DNA from: Ophiostoma sp. CBS 140.51
Taxonomy: Eukaryota; Ascomycota; Sordariomycetes; Ophiostomatales; Ophiostomataceae
Length of the DNA stretch: 53,744 nucleotides
Assembly (NCBI GenBank): GCA_029298735.1
Contig: JANSLP010000232.1
Coordinates: 1-53,744 of the forward strand
Reading direction: 5' to 3'
Shown: piece by piece, positions 26,171-37,600 of the stretch
Layout of the letters: each line of letters starts with the position of its first letter
Position numbering within the stretch: position 1 is the first letter of the stretch
The notes under the pieces: model-generated
Database searches by the model: none
The model's input: only the letters and a program-made list of their open reading frames with translations
Told to the model about the DNA's origin: nothing
Program-made: the position numbers and the translations under genes

Positions 26171-27833
26171 TTACAGCTTCTTGACGAGCTCAATGTACTT
26201 CTCGGTGGAGAAGGACTTGGGGCGCTCAATGGGGGCACCGACGGCGCGGTCGATGATCAGCTGGGGCAGCACACCAAGAGCGCGCGACACACCGAACAGG
26301 ACGGTGTAGTAGCTCGACTCAGTCAGGCCGTAGTACTGCAGCAGGACACCAGAGTGGGCATCGACGTTGGGGTAGGGGTTCTTGGTCTTGCCGTGCTCGG
26401 TCAGGACACCGGGGGCGATCTTGTAGACCTGGCTGACCAGCTTGAACAGGGGGTCCTCGGGCATCTTGGCCAGGGCGAACTCGCGCTGGGCAGTGTAGCG
26501 GGGGTCAGTCTTGCGCAGGACAGCGTGGCCGTAGCCGGGCACGACACGGCCGCTGTTCAGGGTCGACCACAGGTACTCGGTGATCTTAGCGTCGCTGATG
26601 TCACCACCAATCGACTTCTGCATCTCCTGCAGCCAGTTCAGCACCTCCTGGTTGGCCAGGCCGTGCAGGGGACCGGCCAGACCGTTGAGGCCGGCGGCCA
26701 GGGACAGGAAGGGCGAGCTCAGGGCGCTGCCAACCAGGTGGGTGGTGTGGGCCGAGACGTTGCCACCCTCGTGGTCAGAGTGGATGGTCAGGTACAGACG
26801 GAGCATCTCAACGAAGTCGGCGTTGTTGCCGAAGCCGAGCTGGTTGGCGAAGTTGTAACCGTAGTCCTTGTCCTTCTCAACAGCGGCGACCTTGGCGCCC
26901 TTGAAGACGTTCTGGTAGATGCGGGCAGCGATGGTGGGCAGCTTGGCGATCAGGTCCATCGAGTCCTCGTAGGTGTAGCCCCAGTACTCCTTCTTGTTGA
27001 TACCCTTAGCGTAGGCCTTGGCGAACGACGAGGTCTGCTCAAGGGCGGTGACGGCCAGGGACAGCTGGGCCATGGGGTGCAGGTCAGTAGGGCAGCGGTC
27101 AATCAGCTCCTCAACGAACTTGGGGACGTCCGAGCGGGCAGCCCACTCGGCAGACAGGTCGCGGACCTGCTGCTCGGTCGGGACCTCGCCGGTCAGCAGC
27201 AGCCAGAAGAGACCCTCGGGCAGGGGCTCGGTGCCACCGGGGGCCTTCGGGAGGACCTCACGGCACTCAGGAATGGTCTTGCCGCGGAAGCGGATACCCT
27301 CCTGGGCGTCCAGGACGGAACCCTCCCAGACGAGGGCCTTGATGCCGCGGGCACCGCCATAGACCTGGTCAAGGGTGACCTGGTCGATGACCTTGGAGCC
27401 GCTCTCCCTAGACAGCAATTGTCAGTTATGTTTGTCCTGTATATTTGTCTGGTATATGGGTTGCTCGGAATTTCCGGGCTTCCGACGCGATGCGAGCGAG
27501 TGGAGGTTGTGTACGTACTTGCGGAGGGCCTTGATCTCCTCGATCTTGCCGGGCAACAGCTCGGCGAAGCGCTCCTTCAGGGTCTGTTTGATTTGGCATC
27601 TCGGTCAGCCATGGTCCTTTGTCTCACGGTCTCTGGCACTCAATTGTCGCCAGGCACAGTCCATGCGCACCAATGCGCATCCTATCGGAACCGCCGACCA
27701 TTCACCGACGTACCTGGGCCTTGGCGGAGTAGCAACGGGCGGCGTTGAAAGCCGTGGAGCGGGCGCCGAAAGCGGAGGAGGCCCGGAGGGAAGTGCGGAA
27801 AGCACTCGAGCTCAGGCGCATAGCGGAAGCCAT
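26171..27833 (-). CDS. cit1: Citrate synthase, mitochondrial
   Basis: Minus-strand exons 27833-27714, 27583-27519 and 27407-26171 join in frame to 473 aa, the normal length. The enzyme condenses oxaloacetate and acetyl-CoA to citrate in the TCA cycle. The first 40 residues, Ser/Ala/Arg-rich without acidic residues, form a mitochondrial targeting peptide and coincide exactly with exon 1. Catalytic residues are visible: His310 in PLHGLANQ, His356 in PGYGHAVLR and Asp411 in NVDAHSG. Their spacing of 46 and 55 residues equals that of pig His274/His320/Asp375. The protein ends in VKKL, which is not a canonical peroxisomal SKL, so a mitochondrial location is favoured. Start context is CACAATGGCT. 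Codon bias is very strong and leaves the antisense strand open for over 500 codons. Confidence 0.97.
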
Positions 27834-30543
27834 TGTGACGGTTGGATATGTGTGTGTTGTGAGGGTAAATCGGGAGGTGTTGGTTCGTGAGAGGAGGGAG
27901 GGAGGGAGAGAGCTGTTTCAAAGGAGGATCGAGGGAAAAAAGGGAAACGGTGGGTTTTTAGGCCACTTTTTGGTAGAGTGCGGAAAGGCTAGGAAGAAAG
28001 GGGATACTCGGGAAGGTGGAGGGTAGAGGGGGGGTAAACTCTCTGTCGTTCCTGCCAGGGAAGCAATACTCAGTACTAGAAGTTAGAAGACAGCAGGTGC
28101 ACTACAGCAACGAGGACAGGAAGGGACAGCCGGCTGAAGCTCTGCCATAGGCCAGGAATAAAAAAAAAATAAAGAAAAAAACTTCACCACGGAGGTGTCC
28201 CACATGCCACCCCATACGCACACTAAAACAACAAGAGCACACAAAAAGGCCGCACCTCAGTCTCGTAGCTACGTCGCAGAAACAAGGGAAGGGTAAAATA
28301 CTGTTAAATAAAAATGGGGACCTTTTCGGACTACGGGGAGAAACGCCAGGGAATAAGGAGGGGCGGTTTGGACGTTACAGCCACAGCACAAGCACAATAC
28401 AGGCATTTTGCAGAGAACTGCAGCCGCAAGAATGTCACTTACAAGGCACTGTAGCCACTGGCCGCCGTCTGTTGACAACATTGGCGGCAGGAGCGAAGAA
28501 GCGAAGATGGACCGCGAGCACCGCGCTTTCCTGTCAGCGCGAGCCCTGTCGTGGCCTCCTTCCGTTTTCTTCAGTGTTTTCTGTGTGTTTTCCGTGTTAG
28601 TCGCAGCTTCCCTGCCTCGCACTTAAAATTGCTAAGGAAACATGCATTTTGTTGCATGGGCGCCACACGACTGCCCCATCCGGACAGTCCGTCGTCAGAT
28701 GGCGCAAGAGGCAAATTCCTGCTTCGGATCATGAAGCGTACTACGGAGCATCTACGGAGCACAGGTTTGCATTGGGACTGTCTAGATGGCCATGGTCATG
28801 CGCTGCTCACCCACACGCTTTTTCTACCTGTACCCGTTTGCCCTTTCTGTCTGCGTGCCTGCCGTCATTTTGACACAAGTCAAGACACATTTGGGGCGTC
28901 CGGGGAAGCGCAACAAAGCGGCCATGCACATGTCACCAGCATACCCCATACTCCGTATTGCTGGTTGAAATGGGAGGGATGGCAGAGAGGGTCGAGTCCT
29001 GGCCACTCGGCTCGCGACAAAGGCAATTCCAAGTGTGGGCATTGACGTCAGTGGTTTGCCACTGAGTGTGTGGTTTGTCGAGATCTGCTTGTTTGCGCCT
29101 GCCTCCTTTGCTCCTTCCTCCTTTCCAGAATATTGAGACGAAGATACAGGATGCGAAAGAGGCCAGAACGAGGCGACGAGAAAACAAACAAACGAGTAAA
29201 CACACCGTTGCAGTGCAGCCGTGTGCAATGCAACAAAACAGCGCGGCTCTCCATTTCCTCTTCTGCATCACAAGCGTCATCGGCGCTTTTCACTACCTAG
29301 CTATCGGATGCAATGCGCTTAGCCTTGCGACAGCCGAGCTCGTAGCATTCGGACGTATGGCAACGGCAAACAAACGGCTCAAATGAGCGCCTAAGAAAAA
29401 CACGTGACTGTAGCTGAAGATATTATATAAGCAAAGTCTGACTAAGGATACTGACAGAGCCGGACCACGTGACTATATTTGCCTGCTCCTTCCCTTTTCC
29501 GTCATTCTGCATTGTGCATGAAAGGTTTTCTCCCCACTGTTGCCTACTGTGTTTGTCTGCCCAACTCTCCCTTCTTCCAACCACTTTTTCTTGCATCGCC
29601 ATCACAGCTTTTGACGACTTTTCCATCAACAACCATCAACAGTCTTCTGCGACACTGTAATAACGACCATTCCCGTCTTCATTTGCGTATTTAGAACAAC
29701 ACAGCGTGCTTTTAGCCCCTGTCAGCATTGCCATTGTACGGCCTGCTACCTTTTTGCAAGACGCAACTTTTTACTTTTCCCCTTCAACTTCCCCCTTCTT
29801 TTCCCTCACTTCTTCATCATCAAATCCATCAACTGTTGCCATCGTTCTTGGTCCCGACAATCACCAGAACGTCTAGATCTAAACCGACACGACACACTGC
29901 ATATCAGCGTCGACATTTTGTAACTGGCAGTACTCTCTGCTGCCTATCTTGACCATCACACCACGAACGACAGCCTTGCGTTTGCCACCCTGTGGCTCCT
30001 TTTGACGTTCTGAGCAAGCAGCTTTGGCACTGCAGCTCGTTGGCCCCTTCCGTACACCCCAAACAAACTGTGCTTCTGTGTGCCCCTGACCGACCAAATT
30101 GGCCATACCAAGAGGCGCGTCTTGACGTTTCGCCACTGGCTCGGCTACAGTAAACTGCTTTTCGAGGACCTGTAATCGGCCTTGGCAAAGATCCGTGGAA
30201 GAGAAAGAAAACAAAGGGCATCTGTGGGCATTGGAGACTAGGAGTTTGAACGCAGCGAGATCAGTTCAAGCCATAAATCACCGGGGTAGAGTTCGTCCCT
30301 CCAAGAGAGTCACCACGACAACCTATCTCTGAGACCTGCATCCTCGTTGTCTGTGGACCGAGTTGAGAAAGGCTTCTGAGGCTCACATCGACCTCACGTA
30401 TTTTCTTTTTTCTCGCCGTTGAGCCGTTTGCTGCACGCCTCTGCACCTAGACAGACCTGCAGACAAGGCAAGGCGTTCGACGTTGTCTTATCGACGACAG
30501 CCAACCCCCACATAAACCACACACACACACACATCATTGAGTC
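27834..30543. promoter_or_regulatory. Divergent promoter region, citrate synthase and Seb1-like
   Basis: These 2.7 kb lie between the start codons of two divergently oriented genes. No coding frame is supported. The segment at 29401-29474 carries two CACGTGACT sites around a TATATAA element. From there to the Seb1-like ATG the sequence is CT-rich and then ends in a (CA)n run at about 30519-30533, fitting a leader of up to 1 kb for the Seb1-like gene. Spliced leader exons are possible. Confidence 0.5.
29401..29474 (+). promoter_or_regulatory. Paired CACGTGACT sites flanking a TATA element
   Basis: The 9-mer CACGTGACT occurs at 29401-29409 and again at 29466-29474, 65 bp apart in the same orientation, with TATTATATAAG at 29421-29431 between them. 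Its complement contains TCACGTG, the Cbf1-type bHLH core. The cluster sits 1.1 kb from the Seb1-like ATG and 1.6 kb from the citrate synthase ATG, so it could serve either gene. Confidence 0.4.
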
Positions 30544-33390
30544 ATGGCATCACCAGTTGCCGAGCTCGAGGCCGGCCTTCAGGCCATGCAGGGCCTCAAG
30601 CCGCCGGGCGTCTCTGGCTCACGCATCACATCCTTGACGGCACTTTGTGTCGGCAACGTCCAGGTAATTCTTGCCCGCATTCTCTGCCATTCCTTCTGGC
30701 TTTTCGTTTACATTATCATCGTCCTCGTACTGACACATATTTTTTGTTTCTCTCCTCTAGTCTGAATCCGTCCTCGTCCAAAAACTATACACACACTTCA
30801 AGAAGACGCCGGGCACGCACAAACTGGGCGTGCTCTATGTCGTAGATTCTGTAACCCGCAAGTGGTTGGACCAGGCCCGGCAACAGGGCCAGGTCGTCAA
30901 CGTATCTGCACCGGACGGCACGTATGCTGCGGGCGTGAATAGAGTAACCGAGCTGATTCCGGTGCTGATGAACGACATTGTATCAACGGCTCCTGCCGAC
31001 CAAAAGGTAAGCTCATTGAGTTGTCACAGTTTTTATTTTTGAAATTGCCGAACGTGTTTGAGAACGCCATAACAGAGTCCGTGAGACACAACCGAACAAC
31101 AAACAAAAAGAGAGAGTCCAAGATGAGAGACGGGAGACGGAAGATAAGGAGGCATAAATAGCCTCAATTGTCTAGTAACTGGCATTGGCAAACTGGCATG
31201 GAGGTTACCGTGGATCTGGCTTTTGCTTGGTCTTGCCAACAGGTCGTTGCCAGCCGCATCTTGCTTGCTTGCCAGTTCGACATCCCTAAAGCTGGGCACA
31301 TATGGCTGCAAAAGTAAACTGCAGCTGCAGCTTACCGAGACGTCAAAACACCGTACTTTCGTACTTTGTTGCGGCCATCGTCGTGCATTTTCTTTGTTGG
31401 GCATATATGTTTTGCCCATTGACTCTTTGTCACGTCTCTCGTCTCTTGGCTCTCGTCCATCTCACTCTATCGTATTCTGTACAGTTTGACGTATTTTCGG
31501 CTCTACCTTGATCTTTTACCCAGCCCTCATTTTGTTCTCGTTCGATTTACTTAGAGCTCTGTTTTCCTTGTCGGCCGTATACTCACATTCACTTTTTTTT
31601 TTCACGTGTAGGATAAAATCAAGAAGCTGGTTGATATCTGGGAAAAGGGACAGACGTTCCCTCCCAATCTCATTGAGTCTTTTAAGGAGAAGCTCAATGC
31701 GTCATCGACGAGTAGGTTTTCCCGTTTGCAACTCACCACCTGTCCACCTCGTGTGTCAGACTTTCTAACATATCCGTTTGCTCTTGTAGACGTATCAACC
31801 ACACCGCCCGGCAGCCCGCCGCCCAATGTCCTGAACCAGGGCGCCAGCAAGCCCGCTGCTTCTGCTGGTCCTCCGGCGCTGCCGCCGAACATCATGGAGA
31901 CTCTGGCCAACCTGGCGAAGCAGAGCTCATCTGCCGCGCCACCACCACCACCTGCAACGGCCACGCCGCCGACAGTGGCAGCTCCCTTTGGCCAGCAGCC
32001 GCCACCGCCGCCCCAACAATATGGCTCGCAGCAGCAGCCTCCGTTCCAGATACCCCCGGCACAGCAGCAACCTCCTTTCCCTGCTCCCTATGGCGCTCCT
32101 GGCGCTGCTCCCAATGCATCCGCCCTTGCAGGCCTAGCTGGCCTCATTGGCGCCGCATCGCAGCAGCAGCCTCTGCAACCTCCTCCACCGCAGCAGCCGC
32201 AGCCCGGTGCTGCGCCCAACGTCCAGCAGAACCTCATGTTCATCCAGGCTCTCCTCGCTCAGGGCCTGTCTTTGGACCAGATCTCGGGTATTCTGGCCCA
32301 GGTCGGCGGCGGTGCTCCTCCTGCTGGCGGCGCTCCTTCGCTTGTCCCGTCAGCCATTGCGGCCGCTGCTGCCGCTGCTGGTAATGGCGCACAGGTTGCT
32401 CCCCAGTGGCCCCCAAACAACTATGGCGGCCGCTCGCCTGGCCGTGGCCGGTCTCGGTCGCGCTCTCCCGGCAGAAACTGGGACGATAGCCACGGACGCG
32501 ATTACGGACGTGGTGGAGGTGGTCGTAATGACTACCGCCAACGCTCACCTCCTGGTGGTGGCCATCGTAGCCCGCGCAATCTGGCACCTCCTTCTCCCGG
32601 CTCCAAGTTTGTTGAGCATGACCCCTCCCTTCCTCGTGATACCATCCGCGTGCTTAGTCGGACCCTCTTCGTCGGCGGTGTCACCATTCCGGAGTCGGAG
32701 CTGCGAGATATCTTCACGCGCTTTGGTGACGTCCAGACCTGCATCGTCAACAAGGAGAAGCGCCACGCCTTTGTCAAGATGTACACGCGTGCTGATGCCG
32801 AGGCTGCAAAGTCTGGCATGGAGCACGCCCGCGGTGCCGACGACCTCGGCTTGCGCACACGCTGGGGTGTCGGCTTTGGTCCCCGTGACTGCAGCGACTA
32901 TTCCAAGGGTGTCAGCATCATTCCCATCCCCAAGCTCACCGAAGCCGACCGCAAATGGCTGTTAACTGCCCCCTGGGGTGGCAGTGGTGGCCGTCCGATC
33001 GCCACGGGTCTTGTCGTCGAAGAGCCTGACATTGAGATTGGTGCCGGCGTGTCGTCCAAGGCCATGAGTCGCCGTATGCAGACTGACCGTGGTGGCTTGA
33101 ACGGCCCGCGCTCTACCCGCCGCGAGGAGGAATCTGTCAACGCCAACAATGTGCCCATCAACCCGCGTGGTGGCCGGCGTGGCGGTTTCGGCGGTGGTCG
33201 TGGTGACTATCGTGGCGGCCATGATCGCCGTGGCGGCGGCAGTGGCGCTGGCGATGAATTGGACTACGCTGGCCGCGGCGACGGAAACAGCAACGGGAAT
33301 GGTGCGGCACCGCCAGCTGGCTTTCCCTTTGGCTTAACCATTGGTGCCAACGGTGTACCTGTCTTCCCACCAGGCCACGGCCCTCAGTAG
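30544..33390 (+). CDS. seb1: Seb1/Nrd1-type transcription termination factor (CID + RRM)
   Basis: Exons 30544-30663, 30761-31006, 31612-31711 and 31790-33390 join in frame to 688 aa. Residues 1-155 form a CTD-interaction domain that binds the phosphorylated RNA polymerase II tail (for example VLYVVDSVTRKWLDQAR and LVDIWEKGQTFPP). Next comes a long Pro/Gln/Ala-rich linker, an SR/RGG patch (RSPGRGRSRSRSPGR), then an RRM near 440-515 with RNP2 LFVGGV and RNP1 RHAFVKMY. The RRM is followed by RTRWGVGFGPRDCSDY and GVSIIPIPKLTEADRKWLLTAPWGG, hallmarks of fission-yeast Seb1 and budding-yeast Nrd1. The C-terminus is RGG-rich. In these yeasts the protein couples poly(A)-site choice and termination to the polymerase. 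Intron 2 is 605 nt, unusually long for the window. The start follows a (CA)n run and gives the expected CID N-terminus. Confidence 0.93.
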
Positions 33391-34655
33391 AAAGTGTACT
33401 TTCTGTATTGAACGTACTGTCTTTTGTTTATTTTCGTCTTTTTTTGTTTCTTTTGTTTCTGTTGTCACTGCATTGCATCTTGTTACTTTTTTTTGAGCCC
33501 TTTTTTGTCACTGTTATTATTTGGAAGGATAATCTAAAATTCATCGGAGGAAGGATTGTGGAGTTCCGGACGCATACCCGAAATTGCACGGGATTGTATT
33601 GTACCTGTTTCTACAAAGGCATTAATATCTGGAGGGGATTACAAAAGAATACTGGGGATAAGGGAAGAGGGGAAGGGTTATTTGTGCCATGGTGGTCTTT
33701 TGATTTTTCTGTTGTGCTTTCATTGAGGCCCTCTTACAGCTTGATAACTTATTGTTTTATTTACATATTTCACTCGCACAAGACACAACACATCATATGA
33801 ACTATATTCTATGTCGTGAAAATGACTGGACAGTTAGTTGACTTTAGAGCATAAACAAAAAGGCCAACACGACCAATGGTTACTCAATTCATTTACACTC
33901 GGAATGGCTATGGGCATGAACTATGTGATGAGTCACTACTCACACTAACCCTTAAAAGAACACTCATTCAACTACTCTCAACCGGTCTTCCATATAAAAC
34001 AAAACATATCAGTTTGGTGAGATGAAGTCAAAATAGAGTTATAAATTTGACCTTACGTAATTTGCTAATCGGACAACCACGTGTTTAACAACGGCAAGAG
34101 CACTCGAGTATTTCGGAATTCATTGAAGTTTAATTTAAAAGAGGAAAGAGCAGCTTGTTTTCTTTCCTCCTTTGCTTTAATTTGCCTGAGAACTAGCTAG
34201 ATAGAGAAACGATAAAGAATAGTAGAAGGCATTGATCTTAAGCCCTCTGCCCAGGTACAAGTTTAATGAGAAACGAGAAATGAAACATGAAAATTGAGAA
34301 CCCCAACATAAAAGTGACGCAATGTGATGAAACGCGTACTACATACAGCCAGCCGACGCTGCTAAGCAAAAGAGCGTTTGACATACAAAAATAGATGGTC
34401 CGACATCTGACAAAGTAACTAAAAATGACTTGAAAAAAAGAAATGTAGAAAGCAAACCCTAGATGAGTGACCATGTAATAGTTATCCATTTCCCGAGAAA
34501 GTAAAAAAGAAAAAAACAAGTGAGAAGATGATGGACGTAAAGTGATAAGGTAGTGAAAGTGTGAAAAGAAGAGGGTAGAAAGCGCCGGATGTAGGTAAAA
34601 TATAAAAAAGAGACCCAAGACAAATAGCAGTAGATAAGGAAGGGAAACGCTGAGA
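33391..34655. other. Convergent 3' intergenic region, AT-rich
   Basis: The Seb1-like and Mga2-like genes converge here, so two 3' UTRs are expected. The DNA is clearly AT-richer than the neighbouring coding exons, especially 33770-34640. A minus-strand open frame rich in Phe, Leu and Ser begins without an ATG and overlaps the Mga2 stop. I regard it as chance. Confidence 0.6.
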
Positions 34656-37600
34656 TTAGACGACAATGCCCTCTACCGTTCCAAGGATTTCTTGTTCATT
34701 GTTGTTGGGTATCGTGGCCACGGCGGGAGGTGGAGGCAGAACTTGCTTGTCGCGAGCAGCGTTGTCCTTGTTACCGTTGCCGTTGTTCGAGCCAGCGCCC
34801 GTGGGACGGATCGGGTTGCCGAGGCTTGTTGCGTACGGCACGTTAAACGTCACCGACGGGAAGAAGTCCCAAGCACGGGCTCCAGAGAGCCACAGAAGAA
34901 GCACGCCAAGAAGGATAGGAATCTATTGTAAAATTGTTAGTAAATGTCGAAAGATAAAATGAGAAGAGAGACAGGGGAAGAAAACATACCCAGACAGTGT
35001 ACAAAAACGTGTCGGAGCTGAGACCCTTGCGCTTCTCCTTATGAACGCGGCGGAAGTTTTCTTGCTGTTCCTTGGTGATCTGGTGCTTGCGGCCGATTTG
35101 AAGGACAGGTGTCGAAGCCAAGTGCTCCTCCTCATCGTCAAGCTCCTCGCCGTTGCCTTCGAGCTGCGTCGTGGCGGCGGTAACGATCTGCTGCTTAGGC
35201 GCCTCAACCTGCTGGTTGTCGTAGAGTGCTGCGCACTTGGTGTCGGCCTCGGCCTCGGCTGCTGCAGCAGCGGCTGTTGCCTGCTTTGTGTCCATGTCGC
35301 CGCTCTTTTGAGGGAAGATCTCCTCGTAGGCCGGCGGCGGTGCCGAGCCAGTCATACGCGACGACAGATCCCACCAACGGCCCTCGAACTCCTTGGTGCC
35401 TGGTGCGCCACCGGCCTCCGAGTTGCCCGATGAGTTAGGGCGCGAGCCCATGGCACCGCTGATGTTGATGTTCGGTACAAGAGACGAGATGCGCTGGAAC
35501 GCGGCCGAGTTGAGGTAGGCCTGGTAGTAGTCAGGTAGCGGGTTGTTGGGGATCTGCGGGATCTGGGCCACCAGCTGCTGGAAATGGGCGGACAGCTGCT
35601 CCTTGAAGGCGGACACAGCTGCAGCAGCGGGGGATGCAAGCGCTGCAGGAACGTGAACGCCTCTGGCAGCGGCGGCAGCTACGGCAGCGGCATTCGTGGC
35701 AGCAAGCGGGTTCGGGCTTGCATCACGCACGCGGCGGCCATGGATACTCAGGGAGCCACGCGACATAACGCGTGAGCCTGGACGCATGTCGAGCCACTCC
35801 TCGTCGCCTTCTTGCTCATTGCTGGCCTCATCGTCACCCGAAGCGGCATACGACGAGGAGTCGACCTCAGCACGGCTGCTGTCTTCCGAATCACAAGTCT
35901 CCAAATCCTCGCCAGCGCCAGAAGCACGGCGGCGGATCGTCGACATGCCCATGGGCTCCCACAGAGACCGCAGCGAAGCGGCGCTGTTGGTGCGGCTGTG
36001 AAGAGAGCCTCCGCTGCGAGACCGGGCGTGGCGCTCGAACCGCTTGATGGCACGGAGAACCTCGCGTGAAGCAGTGACCTCCGATGCCGTCAGGCCAGAC
36101 AAAGTCCGCATGGTCGGGTCGGCACCGGCGTGGATCAGACGGCGCACAATCTCAGGCTGGTTGTTGAGCGCGGCCAGGTGAAGCGGGGTGTAGCCACCAT
36201 TATCGCGGACATCGGGGTTGGCGCCGCGGGCGAGAAGGCCCGCGACAAAGCGGTGCATGCCCAGTACGCAGGCTAGATGAAGCATACTGTGGCCCGTAGT
36301 GCGACGCTGCATGTTCAGGCGTGTCTGATTGGACGAGTCGTCGAGGTCAATGAGCTCGAGGACCTTGAGCAGGTGTGTCTCAAAGTTGGGACCACCAGTG
36401 CTCGAAGCAAGCTCTGCAACATTGCCCGAGACGCCGCGCGTGCTTCCGGCGCTGCTACCACCGCTAGTTCCGCCGCCTGAGGTGCCCCAAGTCGATGTCT
36501 CGCTGCCAATGATGCGTCTAGCCACGTCCTGCGCATCCTCAATCTTACCCGTCATCTTCCTAGACAGAACAGTAAGAGCGGCGCGCAGGAGCTGCTGCTC
36601 ATCGTCATCGAGGTACTTGAACGTGATGCGCTGCTGGTTGGCGGCAAACGTCGGCTGTGCGGTACCCCGCTGGTTCGACTGGCGCAGAGTGACGGGAACG
36701 TGGCCGGCAATGGACGATGGCGGCACAAGACACACCAGAGAGCTCTCGCCCCAGAACGTTGTCGTCGTAGCACGCTGGTCGCCGAACATAACATCCAGGC
36801 CCTGGTAGAACGAGCTTCCCAGAATTGTGACTTCGATGCCACCAGACTTGGGACCCTCCGCCGGGATGATCTTGTGCACAACCGGCTGTGAAGTCGGGCT
36901 CGTGGCAGCCTGAGGCATTGACATGGGCAGCGAAAAGAGACCGTTCTGGAACTGCTGGGAGAACTGCGCTTGGTTGAGCTGCTGCTGCAATTGCTGCTGC
37001 TGTTGCTGGAAGAGCTGCTGTTGGAACATGTGCATAGAACCACGGAGGCCGTTGGGGCTGGGAGCGCGGCTTGGGTGGGCTGACGTTGGTGCCGAGAACA
37101 TGGGCGTTTGCGAGAGAGCGAGGTTGTCGAAGCTTCCGGACCGGTTACCGTTAACAAAGGCGCCGGCCTGGTCGGTGTGGCTGTTGGGCGTCAGCGGGCC
37201 AGTGGCCATCGGGTCTGCGTTCATCGGGACAATGCCAGCCAGGCTGTCGATATCAGGATCACCAGAGCCACCAGCTCTGAGGGCCATGTCGACCGCGGCT
37301 GCCATTGTATCAGGCACGAAGCCAGACGGCGGAGATAAGAACGTCGAGTTGTTCGAGGAGAACTGTGCCACGGGCGAGGTTGAAGAGGCAGCAAGACGGC
37401 TTCCCACAGTGGGCATGTTCTGTTGTTGTGCGGGCTGCTGTGGTTGAGGAGATGTCTCGATGCGGGTCATAGCAAGTGTGGTTGGCACCTTGGGAACACC
37501 AGCGCTCGACTTGCGCTTCTTCGCAGAATGGCCCTTGAGGCCATCGGGCGATGCTGGTCTTGACAGCCGGGCCATGGCTGCTGCTGATGAAGAAGCAGCA

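Noticed and set aside
26171..26182. Citrate synthase C-terminus VKKL as a peroxisomal signal
   Set aside because: KKL lacks the small first residue of the SKL consensus, and the protein has a clear mitochondrial presequence.
26132..27748. A 538-codon open frame antisense to citrate synthase
   Set aside because: Same codon-bias artefact. The sense strand encodes a complete citrate synthase with all catalytic residues.
34238..34666. A hydrophobic 142-codon minus-strand frame overlapping the Mga2 stop
   Set aside because: It begins at TTG rather than ATG, lies in AT-rich 3' UTR DNA, and its Phe/Leu/Ser/Tyr content is what AT-rich sequence yields by chance.
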